From contig JALOPC010000020.1 of NCBI GenBank assembly GCA_025454095.1, positions 1-11,291 of the forward strand: a stretch of 11,291 nt of DNA, read 5' to 3'. The position numbers and the translations under genes are program-made. Positions 1-6,612 of the stretch are shown here, piece by piece. Within the stretch, counting starts at the first letter, position 1. Each line of letters begins with the position of its first letter. This stretch comes from Syntrophales bacterium. Its GTDB lineage: Bacteria; Desulfobacterota; Syntrophia; Syntrophales; UBA2192. The notes under the pieces were generated by a model. It had not been told where the DNA came from. It saw nothing but the letters and a program-made list of their open reading frames with translations, and ran no database searches.

Positions 1-44
1 TGTCTCTATACCAGCCTCCAATAAAAATAGCCACGAAAACGCAC

Positions 45-72
45 AAAAAAGTCCATAAAATCGGGTTTTATG
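45..72 (-). terminator. weak terminator-like hairpin after the miaB operon
   Basis: Positions 54-60 (cataaaa) and 66-72 (ttttatg) form a perfect 7-bp inverted repeat around a 5-base loop. Read on the minus strand, the hairpin is followed three bases later by six T's (complement of 45-50). It lies 40 bases past the stop of the last operon gene, which is where a terminator would be expected. The stem is almost all A-T and therefore weak, so it may be only a partial terminator or chance in an AT-rich gap. The rest of 1-111 shows nothing recognisable. Confidence 0.35.
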
Positions 73-111
73 ACTACTTTATGCGCTTCAGTGGCAAACT
101 GGCCGTTTCGA

Positions 112-336
112 TCATGTGCAGCGTCGGATCCCGGCGTAATAGCAGCACCACGCGTGGGCAAAATTGTTGTCGAAAACGCGGACGCGGCCGTCTTTGAAGA
201 CGATCTTCACGAAAGAGTTCCCGCCGAGAACCGTGGAGTTCTGCTCCTCCACCACCATGCCCGTGCCCCAGTGGGGATACCGCAGGTGGACGACCCTGTC
301 GCCCATTTTCAGATAGATGCGTCGTGTCTCTTCCAC
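112..336 (-). CDS. small DUF3553-like protein
   Basis: This 74-residue soluble protein of unknown function resembles the DUF3553 family. Residues 11-17 read MGDRVVH, followed by a Y-P-H-W-G-T-G-M-V-V-E-E segment and F-K-D-G-R-V-R-V-F. That is a short all-beta pattern like the SH3-like N-terminal pieces of DUF3553 and CarD-type proteins. The C-terminus carries an adjacent cysteine pair (WCCYY) and a third Cys three residues later in spirit of conserved small homologues, but no metal site can be proved. No signal peptide or membrane segment is present. The start is GTG; a GAAGAGG ribosome-binding sequence lies about 6 bases upstream, and an ATG ten codons further in (K-M-G-D) is the alternative. 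It is the last gene of the minus-strand operon, 30 bases after the DUF151 gene. The family assignment is from memory of the motif; the coding call rests on spacing, RBS and protein-like composition. Confidence 0.72.
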   Translation of the reverse strand: MEETRRIYLKMGDRVVHLRYPHWGTGMVVEEQNSTVLGGNSFVKIVFKDGRVRVFDNNFAHAWCCYYAGIRRCT

Positions 337-354
337 GCGGGGCCTCTTCGGGCT

Positions 355-370
355 GTGACGGCGCCGTCAC
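355..370. repeat. 16-bp perfect palindrome across the DUF151 stop codon
   Basis: The sequence gtgacggcgccgtcac is its own reverse complement. It covers the TGA stop of the DUF151 gene (367-369) and most of the 30-base gap before the DUF3553-like gene. In the minus-strand transcript it can form a 6-bp GC-rich stem with a GCGC loop. No U-run follows, so it does not look like an intrinsic terminator. It could tune expression of the distal gene or slow RNA decay, or be chance in GC-rich DNA. Confidence 0.45.
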
Positions 371-867
371 ATCTTGTACTTCCCGAAGTCCTCCTCGGGA
401 AGATTCTCCAGAAATTCCTTGAGCTCTTCCGTCTTTTTCTTGTCCAGTTCGTCGACCTTCTTGGCGAAGTCGATGTTGCGCGATTTCTCGATCACCTTCT
501 CGTCGATGAAGATCGGGCAGTTGACCCGCAGGGCCAGGGCGATGGCGTCGCTCGGCCGGGAGTCGACAATGAGGGTGTCGCCGTTCCGATTCAGGTGGAT
601 GCACGCGAAGAAGGTGTTGTTCCTCAAATCGACGATTTCGATTTTCAGGACTTTCGCCTCGAGAATCTTCAGGAGGTCCCGGATGAGGTCGTGTGTCATG
701 GGACGCGAGAAGCTGATCTTCTCGAGCTCCGTGGCGATGGCGCTCGCCTCGAAGAGCCCGATCCAGATGGGCACCGCCCGCTTGCCCTCGAGATCCTTCA
801 GGATCACGATGGGCGTGTTGGTCAGCGGGTCGATGGTGAGACCGGACACCTTCATCTCGACGAACAT
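367..867 (-). CDS. bifunctional nuclease family protein (DUF151/BFN)
   Basis: This 166-residue cytoplasmic protein matches the DUF151 / bifunctional nuclease domain family, whose characterised members show DNase and RNase activity; the physiological role in bacteria is poorly known. The N-terminal MFVEMKVSGLTIDPLTN, then PIVILKD, AVPIWIG (31-37), RPMTHDLIRDLL (55-66) and the hallmark SRPSDAIALALR (103-114) are in the usual order. The charged C-terminal tail (about 125-166, rich in K, E and D) is probably helical. Length is normal for the family. The ATG start has a strong AGGGAGG ribosome-binding site about 9 bases upstream; a second in-frame ATG at codon 5 is less likely because residues 1-4 (MFVE) are themselves typical of the family. 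The gene begins 17 bases after the miaB stop, so the two are almost certainly cotranscribed, an arrangement often seen in Desulfobacterota. I see no truncation. Confidence 0.93.
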   Translation of the reverse strand: MFVEMKVSGLTIDPLTNTPIVILKDLEGKRAVPIWIGLFEASAIATELEKISFSRPMTHDLIRDLLKILEAKVLKIEIVDLRNNTFFACIHLNRNGDTLIVDSRPSDAIALALRVNCPIFIDEKVIEKSRNIDFAKKVDELDKKKTEELKEFLENLPEEDFGKYKM

Positions 868-884
868 CTGAGGAACCCTCCCTC

Positions 885-2207
885 TTATCCCAGCATCTCG
901 CCGCGGAGGGAATGCAAAAAGGCCTCCACGATCCGGACCCGGACGGTCTTCCCGATGAGTTCTCCGCCTCCCGCGAAATTCACGATCTTGTTCGATCTCG
1001 TGCGTCCCGTCACGTCCCGGGGCGTGTTGCGGCTCTTGCCGTCCACGAGAACCTCCACGGTTCTGCCGACGAGTCTGTCGTGTTTTTCCTGCGTGTGGCG
1101 ATCCTGGAGTGCCTGGAGTTCGATGAGCCGCCTGCGCTTTTCCTCGGGGCTCACCTTGCCGTCGAGCCCCACGGCGGCCGTTCCCGGCCTCTCGGAATAC
1201 TGGAACGAGAATAAGGTATCAAACCTGACTTTTTCCATCAGGTCAAGCGTTTTCTGGTAGTCCTGCTCTGCCTCTCCGGGGAATCCGACGATGATGTCGG
1301 AGCTGATGGCAATCTCCGGCGAGGCCTCCCTCAGCTTGCGGACCCGGTCGAGGTAATCGGCGCTCGTGTAGCGGCGGTTCATCCTCGCCAGCACCGCGTC
1401 CGAGCCGGACTGGACCGGCAGGTGGATGCTCTCGCACAGGGTCTTGACATCGCGGAAACAGGCGACGATGTCGTCGGAGAGATCCTTGGGGTGCGAGGTG
1501 GTGAAGCGGACCCGCTCGATGCCCCCGATGCCGCCGATCGCACGGAGCAGCTCCGCGAAGCTGCGCCCCCCTCCCGGCGAGATGCCGTAGGAGTTCACAT
1601 TCTGGCCCAGCAGGGTCACTTCCTTCACCCCGCGGGCGGCCAGAGCCCTCGCTTCGGCGAGGATATCCTCGAATTTCCGGCTCTCCTCACGGCCCCGCAG
1701 GTAGGGCACGACGCAGAAGGCGCAGTAGTTGTCGCAGCCCTGCATGATCGTGATGAAGGCGCTCACGGTGTGTTTTGCGGGCAGGGTCGGGATGCCGATG
1801 GAGGGCACCGCCTTGCGGAACCCGGTCTCGACGACGGGCCGGCCCGTCTGCCGGGCGCGCGCAATGCACTCGGGCAGGCGATCGAGGTTGTGAGTCCCGA
1901 TGACGAGGTCAAGGAAGGGGGCCTTCTCGAGGAGACGCTCGCCCTGCTGCTGGGCGACACAGCCGCAGACCCCGATCTGAAGGTGCGGGTTGGTCTTCTT
2001 GAGGTGCCGGTAGCGGCCGAGCTGGCTGTATACCTTCTGCTCCGCCTTGTCGCGGATGCTGCAGGTGTTGACGATGATGAGGTCCGCGTCCTTCGCGCTC
2101 TCCGTTCTCGCGTACCCCGGCTCCTTGAGGAGTTCCTCCAGCTGCTCCGAGTCGTGGACGTTCATCTGACAGCCGAAGGTTCGAATGAACAGTTTTTTCG
2201 TCGCCAA
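885..2207 (-). CDS. miaB: tRNA-2-methylthio-N6-dimethylallyladenosine synthase MiaB
   Basis: MiaB is a radical-SAM methylthiotransferase that converts i6A37 to ms2i6A37 in tRNAs reading UNN codons, using two [4Fe-4S] clusters and S-adenosylmethionine. The 440-residue product has all three expected parts. The N-terminal UPF0004 domain has cluster-binding Cys13 (TFGCQMN), Cys49 (NTCSIRD) and Cys83 (GCVAQ). The radical-SAM core has Cys158, Cys162 and Cys165 (GCDNYCAFC), followed by VVPYLRGREESR, which is typical of MiaB and unlike RimO. A TRAM domain fills roughly 374-438. Length is normal. The start codon is TTG at 2205-2207, preceded by GAGG four bases upstream; the resulting N-terminus MATKKLFIRTFGCQMN aligns with normal MiaB starts, and no ATG lies nearby in frame. 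It is the first gene of the minus-strand operon, with a sigma-70-like promoter about 40 bases upstream. Confidence 0.97.
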   Translation of the reverse strand: MATKKLFIRTFGCQMNVHDSEQLEELLKEPGYARTESAKDADLIIVNTCSIRDKAEQKVYSQLGRYRHLKKTNPHLQIGVCGCVAQQQGERLLEKAPFLDLVIGTHNLDRLPECIARARQTGRPVVETGFRKAVPSIGIPTLPAKHTVSAFITIMQGCDNYCAFCVVPYLRGREESRKFEDILAEARALAARGVKEVTLLGQNVNSYGISPGGGRSFAELLRAIGGIGGIERVRFTTSHPKDLSDDIVACFRDVKTLCESIHLPVQSGSDAVLARMNRRYTSADYLDRVRKLREASPEIAISSDIIVGFPGEAEQDYQKTLDLMEKVRFDTLFSFQYSERPGTAAVGLDGKVSPEEKRRRLIELQALQDRHTQEKHDRLVGRTVEVLVDGKSRNTPRDVTGRTRSNKIVNFAGGGELIGKTVRVRIVEAFLHSLRGEMLG

Positions 2208-2243
2208 GATTCCTCTTCCGATTCCAAACAGTTACGTTTTCCC

Positions 2244-2272
2244 TTAATATTACAGGCCCCGGGGGGAGTCAA
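2244..2272 (-). promoter_or_regulatory. sigma-70-like promoter for the miaB operon
   Basis: On the minus strand, TTGACT (complement of 2267-2272) is followed after exactly 17 bases by TATTAA (complement of 2244-2249). This is 5/6 and 4/6 agreement with the -35 and -10 consensus. The predicted start near 2237 leaves a leader of about 30 bases before the TTG codon of miaB. The spacer contains the 8-bp palindrome CCCCGGGG. No other candidate in the gap is as good. The call is by eye. Confidence 0.6.
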
Positions 2273-2305
2273 TCTTATTCTGACCGCGCGGCACGGCACA
2301 CCTGT

Positions 2306-2321
2306 CTGGCATGTCCTTTGC
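2306..2321 (+). promoter_or_regulatory. candidate sigma-54 (-24/-12) promoter for the PASTA gene
   Basis: The sequence ctggcatgtcctttgc matches the sigma-54 consensus YTGGCACG-N4-TTGC at all conserved positions except one (T for C at the seventh base). The invariant GG (2308-2309) and GC (2320-2321) are separated by the required 10 bases. It faces the PASTA gene; transcription would begin near 2333 and give a leader of about 40 bases with a GGGAGG ribosome-binding site at 2362-2367. Promoters of this class need an enhancer-binding ATPase. I cannot identify its upstream site in the 100 bases available before miaB. Confidence 0.6.
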
Positions 2322-2372
2322 GTTAATTCCCTCAAGTAGTTCGAGACACCTGGACGAAAACGGGAGGATGTT

Positions 2373-4214
2373 ATGAAAACGTTTCGTTTGATTTTTGTTC
2401 TTCTAGCGGTTTTCCTGATCGCCTTCCCGTCGCTCGCCGGGGCCCAGACGGCCCAACAGGCCGAGGCGGTGCCCAACGTGACCGGCATGAAGGCGACGGA
2501 GGCCCAGCGGATGCTCATCCAGCAGGGCTGGAAGGCAGGCATGGAGTATCGGACGGTGTCGGACCCGAAGCAGGACGGCACGGTACTCGGCACGAAACCG
2601 CCGGCCGGCACCCGGGTCAGCAAGCAGCAGGTCGTGATCCTCGTGGCCGGGAAATTGACGGATCAGTCCCGGGTCCCGAATGTGACGGGCATGCCGCTTG
2701 CCGAAGCCCAGAAGGCCCTCGTCGCAAACAAGCTCAATGCCCGGGTGATCCGGGAAAACACGGCGGACCCAGGAAAGAACCAGGTCGTCCTGAAGCAATT
2801 GGCAGCTCCGGGGACATCGCTGGCGCCCGGTTCGACAGTGCCCGTGGTCGTGGGCGTTCACACGGCGCCGGCACAGGTGAAGGTGCCCTACGTCACGGGC
2901 AAACCGCTTGCCGAGGCGCAGAAAATCCTCATCGACAACAAGCTCAACGCCCAGGTCACTCATCAGCCCGTTGCGGAATCACACCGAAACGGCGTAGTCA
3001 TCGGGCAGAAAGTCGCAGTCGGCACGCCCGTTTCGCCGGGATCGATGGTGCCCGTCGTCGTGGGCCAGTACACGCCGCCGGCCCGGGTGAACGTGCCGAA
3101 CGTCACGGGCAAACCGCTTGCCGATGCACAGAAAATCCTCGTCGACAACAAGCTCAATGCCCAGGTCACCCATCAGCCCGTTGTGGAGCCGCAACGCAAC
3201 GGCATCGTGCTGGGTCAGAAGGTCGCAGTCGGCACGCCCCTTGCGCCGGGATCGATGGTGCCCGTCGTCGTGGGCCAGTACACGCCGCCCGCCATGACGC
3301 CCGTGCCGAGCCTCATGGGCATGAAGGCCGATGCCGCACGCCAGAATCTGGAAAAACAGGGCTGGAAGGTGAATGTGCAGGAAAGGCCGGTCACCGACGC
3401 GCAGCAGTCGGGAGCGGTCGTCCAGCAGAGCCCCCCGCCCGGCACGAAGGTGCAGCAGAAAAACCAGCCCGTAACCCTCTACGTCGGAAAGGCCCCTGAG
3501 AGGGTCCCGGTGCCCCAGGTTGCCGGAATGAAACTCCAGGAGGCCCAGGCCGTTCTGTCGAAGGCGCGGCTCAACGCCCAGGTCAGCACACAGCCGGTTG
3601 CCGAGCCGCAGCGAAACGGGGTGGTCCTGGGCATGAAAGTCGCCGCCGGTACGCCCGTCGCGCCGGGCACGATGGTGCCGCTCGTCGTGGGCGAGTACAA
3701 GGCTCCGGCTGCAATCCCTCTCCCGAGCGTCAAGGGCATGAAAATCGACCAGGCCCGTCAGATGCTCGAACAGCAGGGCTGGAAGATCGAAACCCTGCGC
3801 ATGGTTCAGAAGGACGCCTCGATGAACAACATCGTCCTCCAGCAGGCGCCTGCAGCCGGCACGCAGTCGGTCCCCCAGCAAACGACGGTCAGGCTGACGG
3901 TAGGCATCTACACGCCGCAGACCACGGGAGGACAGGTCCATGACAATCGGCAACAACCTCTCAATCCGCCTATTGTTCCGGACTCCGTCTTGATGCCGGA
4001 CACGGTCGGAAAGAGCCTCGCCGATGCGCGCCAGGCCGTGGGGAGCCGCGGGTTGTCCGCGAATCGAATCGTAGTGCACGAACGGGCGGTCTCCGACCCG
4101 AAGCTCGCCGGGGGCGTCGTGCGCTCCCAGAAACCGGCGGCCGGAGCGAGTGTGCCTTACAAATCGTCCTCACCCATCGAACTCTGGGTGGACATCTACA
4201 AGAAACCATCCTGA
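2373..4214 (+). CDS. secreted protein of eight PASTA repeats, no kinase domain
   Basis: This 613-residue exported protein is built almost wholly of PASTA domains. PASTA domains are known from Ser/Thr kinases of the PknB/StkP type and from PBP2x, where they sense or bind peptidoglycan fragments. A signal peptide (MKTFRLIFVLLAVFLIAFPS, likely cleaved after AGA at residue 24) is followed by repeats at about 33-100, 101-170, 171-240, 241-310, 311-379, 380-449, 450-515 and 540-613. A Gln/Asn/Pro-rich linker (516-538) precedes the last. Each opens with VPxVxGM or similar, has an AQxxL helix, and closes with PxPGTxVxxGxxVxxxVG. Two subtypes occur: 'QQGW' repeats (1, 5, 7) and 'NKLNAQV' repeats (2, 3, 4, 6). 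No kinase, transpeptidase, membrane anchor or lipobox is present, so the product is probably free in the periplasm or secreted. The ATG at 2373 has GGGAGG five bases upstream. The gene has its own candidate sigma-54 promoter and terminator. The ligand is unknown. Confidence 0.92.
   Translation: MKTFRLIFVLLAVFLIAFPSLAGAQTAQQAEAVPNVTGMKATEAQRMLIQQGWKAGMEYRTVSDPKQDGTVLGTKPPAGTRVSKQQVVILVAGKLTDQSRVPNVTGMPLAEAQKALVANKLNARVIRENTADPGKNQVVLKQLAAPGTSLAPGSTVPVVVGVHTAPAQVKVPYVTGKPLAEAQKILIDNKLNAQVTHQPVAESHRNGVVIGQKVAVGTPVSPGSMVPVVVGQYTPPARVNVPNVTGKPLADAQKILVDNKLNAQVTHQPVVEPQRNGIVLGQKVAVGTPLAPGSMVPVVVGQYTPPAMTPVPSLMGMKADAARQNLEKQGWKVNVQERPVTDAQQSGAVVQQSPPPGTKVQQKNQPVTLYVGKAPERVPVPQVAGMKLQEAQAVLSKARLNAQVSTQPVAEPQRNGVVLGMKVAAGTPVAPGTMVPLVVGEYKAPAAIPLPSVKGMKIDQARQMLEQQGWKIETLRMVQKDASMNNIVLQQAPAAGTQSVPQQTTVRLTVGIYTPQTTGGQVHDNRQQPLNPPIVPDSVLMPDTVGKSLADARQAVGSRGLSANRIVVHERAVSDPKLAGGVVRSQKPAAGASVPYKSSSPIELWVDIYKKPS
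2883..3302 (+). repeat. tandem 210-bp DNA repeat (PASTA repeats 3 and 4)
   Basis: The stretches 2883-3092 and 3093-3302 encode PASTA repeats 3 and 4 (70 residues each) and remain highly similar as DNA. For example, cgtcacgggcaaaccgcttg occurs at both 2891-2910 and 3101-3120, exactly 210 bases apart, and atcgatggtgcccgtcgtcg also recurs at the same spacing. Other repeats of the protein are much more diverged. This points to a fairly recent in-frame duplication or to gene conversion between neighbours. Confidence 0.85.
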
Positions 4215-4239
4215 TCGGACGGACACGGTCACGAACCCG

Positions 4240-4271
4240 GGGGTGGCCGCTCAGGCCGCCCCTTCTTTTTT
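4240..4271 (+). terminator. strong intrinsic terminator after the PASTA gene
   Basis: The arm ggggtggcc (4240-4248) pairs with ggccgcccc (4254-4262) to give a 9-bp GC-rich stem with one G-U pair and a 5-base loop. It is followed at once by ttctttttt (4263-4271). It begins 25 bases past the PASTA stop codon. This is a textbook rho-independent terminator and separates the PASTA gene from the NHL gene. Confidence 0.88.
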
Positions 4272-4319
4272 CCCCCCTTCCCCGCCCGAGGCCGACCTTT
4301 CTCACCCTTTCTTCGTAGG

Positions 4320-4345
4320 TTTTTCTAATACTCGGATTAGAAAAA
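4320..4345. repeat. AT-rich 10-bp perfect inverted repeat upstream of the NHL gene
   Basis: The arms tttttctaat (4320-4329) and attagaaaaa (4336-4345) are perfect inverted repeats separated by 6 bases. The site lies in an unusually AT-rich pocket within otherwise GC-rich DNA, about 110 bases before the NHL start codon. It lacks a 3' U-run on either strand, so it is not a normal terminator. A protein-binding operator or promoter-proximal element is the more likely reading. No sigma-70 hexamers with good spacing are visible nearby. Confidence 0.5.
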
Positions 4346-4379
4346 AATCATACTTTACTTTCCCTTACAGGGCTCTTAC

Positions 4380-4446
4380 TCTGTCGGAAAGGCAGACTGG
4401 GGCCCGCTGTCCGGGATCGTCCATCACCCAGCGGCCCGAAGCCGGG
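4380..4446 (+). promoter_or_regulatory. structured 5' leader of the NHL gene, possible cis-regulatory RNA
   Basis: The leader just before the NHL gene can form several hairpins. One is tctgtc (4380-4385) with ggcaga (4391-4396), loop ggaaa. A second is gggcccgctg (4400-4409) with cagcggccc (4429-4437), a 9-bp stem with one bulged C. A third, cccg (4435-4438) with cggg (4443-4446), would overlap the second stem's 3' arm and the first bases of the ggggagg ribosome-binding site (4444-4450). The second and third structures are mutually exclusive, which is the geometry of a translational switch. I do not recognise a known riboswitch class; GC-rich leaders fold readily, so confidence is low. Confidence 0.3.
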
Positions 4447-4454
4447 GAGGCAAC

Positions 4455-6590
4455 ATGAAGCAAAAAGCCGTTCTTCGTCCGATTTCCTTCACCCTGCTGC
4501 TGATCTTCGCCTTCGTCACCCTGCCCTGCATGAACGCGGCCGTGGAGGCAAACGCCCTGTTCGTTACCTCCTGGGGCTCCGACGTCACGAGCAACGGCAA
4601 ATTCAAGAAACCCCTCGGCATCGCCACGGACCCCACCGGGCTGGTGTACGTCGCCGATGCCCGGAACAACCGGATACAGGTGTTCAACGCCTCGGGCACC
4701 TTCGTCGGCGCCTGGGGAACCTTCGGCACCGGGAACGGGCAGTTCAACCTGCCCTCCGATGTGGCCCTGGATTCCGCCGGCAACGTCTACGTGGCGGATT
4801 CGGGAAACCACCGCATCCAGAAATTCACCGCCGTGGGCTCCTACATCACGCAGTGGGGAAGCCAGGGGATCATCAACGGCCAGTTCGACACGCCTTCGGC
4901 CCTGGCGGTGGACACGTCGAGCAACGTCTACGTGGCCGACACGCTCAACGACCGCATCCAGCGGTTCACCTCGTCGGGCACCTTTGTCGGCGCCTGGGGG
5001 TCCACAGGCTCCGGAAACAGCCAGTTCGCGAGCCCCTTGGGGATCGCGACGGATCCCGCCGGCAACGTCTACGTGGCCGACACGGGCAACAACCGCATCC
5101 AGAAGTTCACCTCCGCCGGCACCTTCGTCGTCGCCTGGGGCGCCGCGGGAACGGGAGACGGCCAGTTCGACGCCCCCACGGCGGTGGACGTCGACACCGC
5201 CGGCAACGTCTACGTGACGGATTCCCTCAACCACCGCGTCCAGAAGTTTCTCGTCGTGACGGCAACGGTCAACTACGTAACCCAGTGGGGGGCCTACGGC
5301 CCCGGCGATGCCCAGTTCAACAATCCGCAGGGAGTGGCGGTCAGCACCACCGGGTCGATCGTCTATGTCGCCGACACGGTCAACGACCGCATCCAGCGGT
5401 TCAACGACGCGGGCGCGTGGAGTCTCACGTGGGGCTCCTCGCTGACGGGAAGCGGCCAGCTCTCGAGCCCCGCCGACGTGTACGTCAACTCCCTGGGGAA
5501 TGTCTTCGTGGCGGACTCGGGCAACCACCGCATCCAGCAGTTCACCTCGACAGGGACCTACACGACCGTCTGGGGCGCCCTGGGGACGGCCAACGGGCAG
5601 TTCAACACGCCTGCGGCCGTTGCGGGCGATGCGGCCGGGAATCTCTACGTGGCCGACACGGGCAACCACCGCATCCAGAAGTTCGACTCGTCGAACGTCT
5701 TCGTCGCCGCGTGGGGCTCCCAGGGTTCGGCAAACGGTCTTTTCGAGAGCCCGCTGGGCGTCGCCGCCGACTCCAGCGGCAACGTCTACGTGGCCGACAC
5801 GGGCAACAACCGCATCCAGAAATTCAACGCATCGGGCACGTTTCTGCTTCGATGGGGTTCACTCGGCGCCGGAAACGGGGAATTCAATGCACCCTCGGCC
5901 GTGGCGGTGGACAACCTGGGCAACGTCTACGTGGCCGACACGGGCAATCACCGCATCCAGAAGTTCACCTCCATGGGAGTCTTCGCGGGCACCCTGGGCT
6001 CCTTCGGGACGGCCGACGGCCACTTCGACAGCCCGGCGGGCGTTGCCGCCGACGCGAGCGGGTTCCTCTACGTGGCGGACACGGGCAACTACCGCATTCA
6101 GAAATTCACCCCGGGCGGCCTGTTCCTGAGCAAGTGGGGCACCTACGGTTCCGGCAGCGGCCAGTTCGACGGGCCGAGAGGCCTCGCATACAGCCCCAAC
6201 GGCAACGTCTACGTCGCGGACACGGTCAACCAGCGGATCCAGGTCTTCACGCCCGTAAGCACCCCGTCCGATTCGTCGACGGCGATCGTGAGCTGTTTCA
6301 TCGCCACGGCCGCCTACGGCTCGGCCCTCGACCCGCACGTCCAGGTCCTGCGCGACTTCAGGGACCGGGTGCTGGTGCAAACCTCGATGGGCAGGGCCTT
6401 CGTCGATCTCTACTACGCCTGGTCGCCGCCCGCGGCCGCATTCATCGCGCAGCACGAGGGGCTGCGAACGGCGGTGCGCTGGGCGCTCACACCGATCGTC
6501 TACGCGGTGAAGTATCCGCTCCTGCTGGGCTTCCTCTTCATCCCGGCAATCGGTTTCGCCTTCGCCTACAGAAAACGGCGGCACCCATAA
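4455..6590 (+). CDS. secreted NHL-repeat protein with C-terminal CFI-box and membrane anchor
   Basis: This 711-residue exported protein is a string of NHL beta-propeller repeats. A signal peptide (residues 1 to about 31; hydrophobic [12 protein letters not shown]) is followed by twelve repeats of about 47 residues (36-603). Each follows the pattern F-V-x-x-W-G, G-x-G-x-x-Q-F, P-x-[16 protein letters not shown]. Twelve units would fit two six-bladed propellers. Such propellers usually bind proteins, glycans or other ligands; a few relatives are enzymes, but no catalytic residues can be assigned. After a short Ser/Thr linker comes [10 protein letters not shown] (614-623), the hallmark of the CFI-box C-terminal domain, with the typical V-L-R-D-F-R-D-R and [14 protein letters not shown] segments. 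A hydrophobic helix (about 687-705) and basic tail RKRRHP end the protein. ATG at 4455 is preceded by ggggagg four bases upstream. The Cys at residue 25 follows Pro, so it is not a lipobox. Confidence 0.93.
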   Translation: MKQKAVLRPISFTLLLIFAFVTLPCMNAAVEANALFVTSWGSDVTSNGKFKKPLGIATDPTGLVYVADARNNRIQVFNASGTFVGAWGTFGTGNGQFNLPSDVALDSAGNVYVADSGNHRIQKFTAVGSYITQWGSQGIINGQFDTPSALAVDTSSNVYVADTLNDRIQRFTSSGTFVGAWGSTGSGNSQFASPLGIATDPAGNVYVADTGNNRIQKFTSAGTFVVAWGAAGTGDGQFDAPTAVDVDTAGNVYVTDSLNHRVQKFLVVTATVNYVTQWGAYGPGDAQFNNPQGVAVSTTGSIVYVADTVNDRIQRFNDAGAWSLTWGSSLTGSGQLSSPADVYVNSLGNVFVADSGNHRIQQFTSTGTYTTVWGALGTANGQFNTPAAVAGDAAGNLYVADTGNHRIQKFDSSNVFVAAWGSQGSANGLFESPLGVAADSSGNVYVADTGNNRIQKFNASGTFLLRWGSLGAGNGEFNAPSAVAVDNLGNVYVADTGNHRIQKFTSMGVFAGTLGSFGTADGHFDSPAGVAADASGFLYVADTGNYRIQKFTPGGLFLSKWGTYGSGSGQFDGPRGLAYSPNGNVYVADTVNQRIQVFTPVSTPSDSSTAIVSCFIATAAYGSALDPHVQVLRDFRDRVLVQTSMGRAFVDLYYAWSPPAAAFIAQHEGLRTAVRWALTPIVYAVKYPLLLGFLFIPAIGFAFAYRKRRHP
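4560..6263 (+). repeat. twelve tandem NHL repeats of about 141 bp
   Basis: The repeats are also visible as DNA, especially around the Y-V-A-D-T-G-N-x-R-I-Q segment. Positions 5061-5104 and 5778-5821, 717 bases apart, agree over about 44 bases, and the unit near 5919-5960 differs from them by only a few. Repeats 5 and 6 carry small insertions that break the strict period. Codon choice is conserved along with protein sequence, which suggests expansion or ongoing exchange between units. This is a coding repeat and not a CRISPR array or satellite. Confidence 0.9.
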
Positions 6591-6612
6591 AGGATCGAAA
6601 TGCCGTAACGAC

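Noticed and set aside
70..1260. 396-codon plus-strand open frame across the left operon
   Set aside because: It runs antisense through the DUF3553-like, DUF151 and part of the miaB genes, all of which have clear family motifs and ribosome-binding sites.
1422..2339. 305-codon plus-strand open frame antisense to miaB
   Set aside because: It covers the strongly conserved MiaB coding region in antisense and has no family resemblance.
2979..4079. 366-codon minus-strand open frame over the PASTA gene
   Set aside because: It mirrors the PASTA repeats in antisense and has no recognised domain or start signals.
4363..4450. Possible cyclic-di-GMP class I riboswitch before the NHL gene
   Set aside because: An acagggc and a gaaa loop-like stretch are present, but the conserved core with GGGACGCAAAGCC-type bases is missing.
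4365..5669. 434-codon minus-strand open frame over the start of the NHL gene
   Set aside because: Its apparent repeats (G-H-V-D-V-A-G-G) are the antisense image of the NHL repeats.
4560..6263. Regular direct repeats that could suggest a CRISPR array or satellite
   Set aside because: The period is a multiple of three, the reading frame is maintained, and the units translate to NHL repeats; there are no unique spacers.
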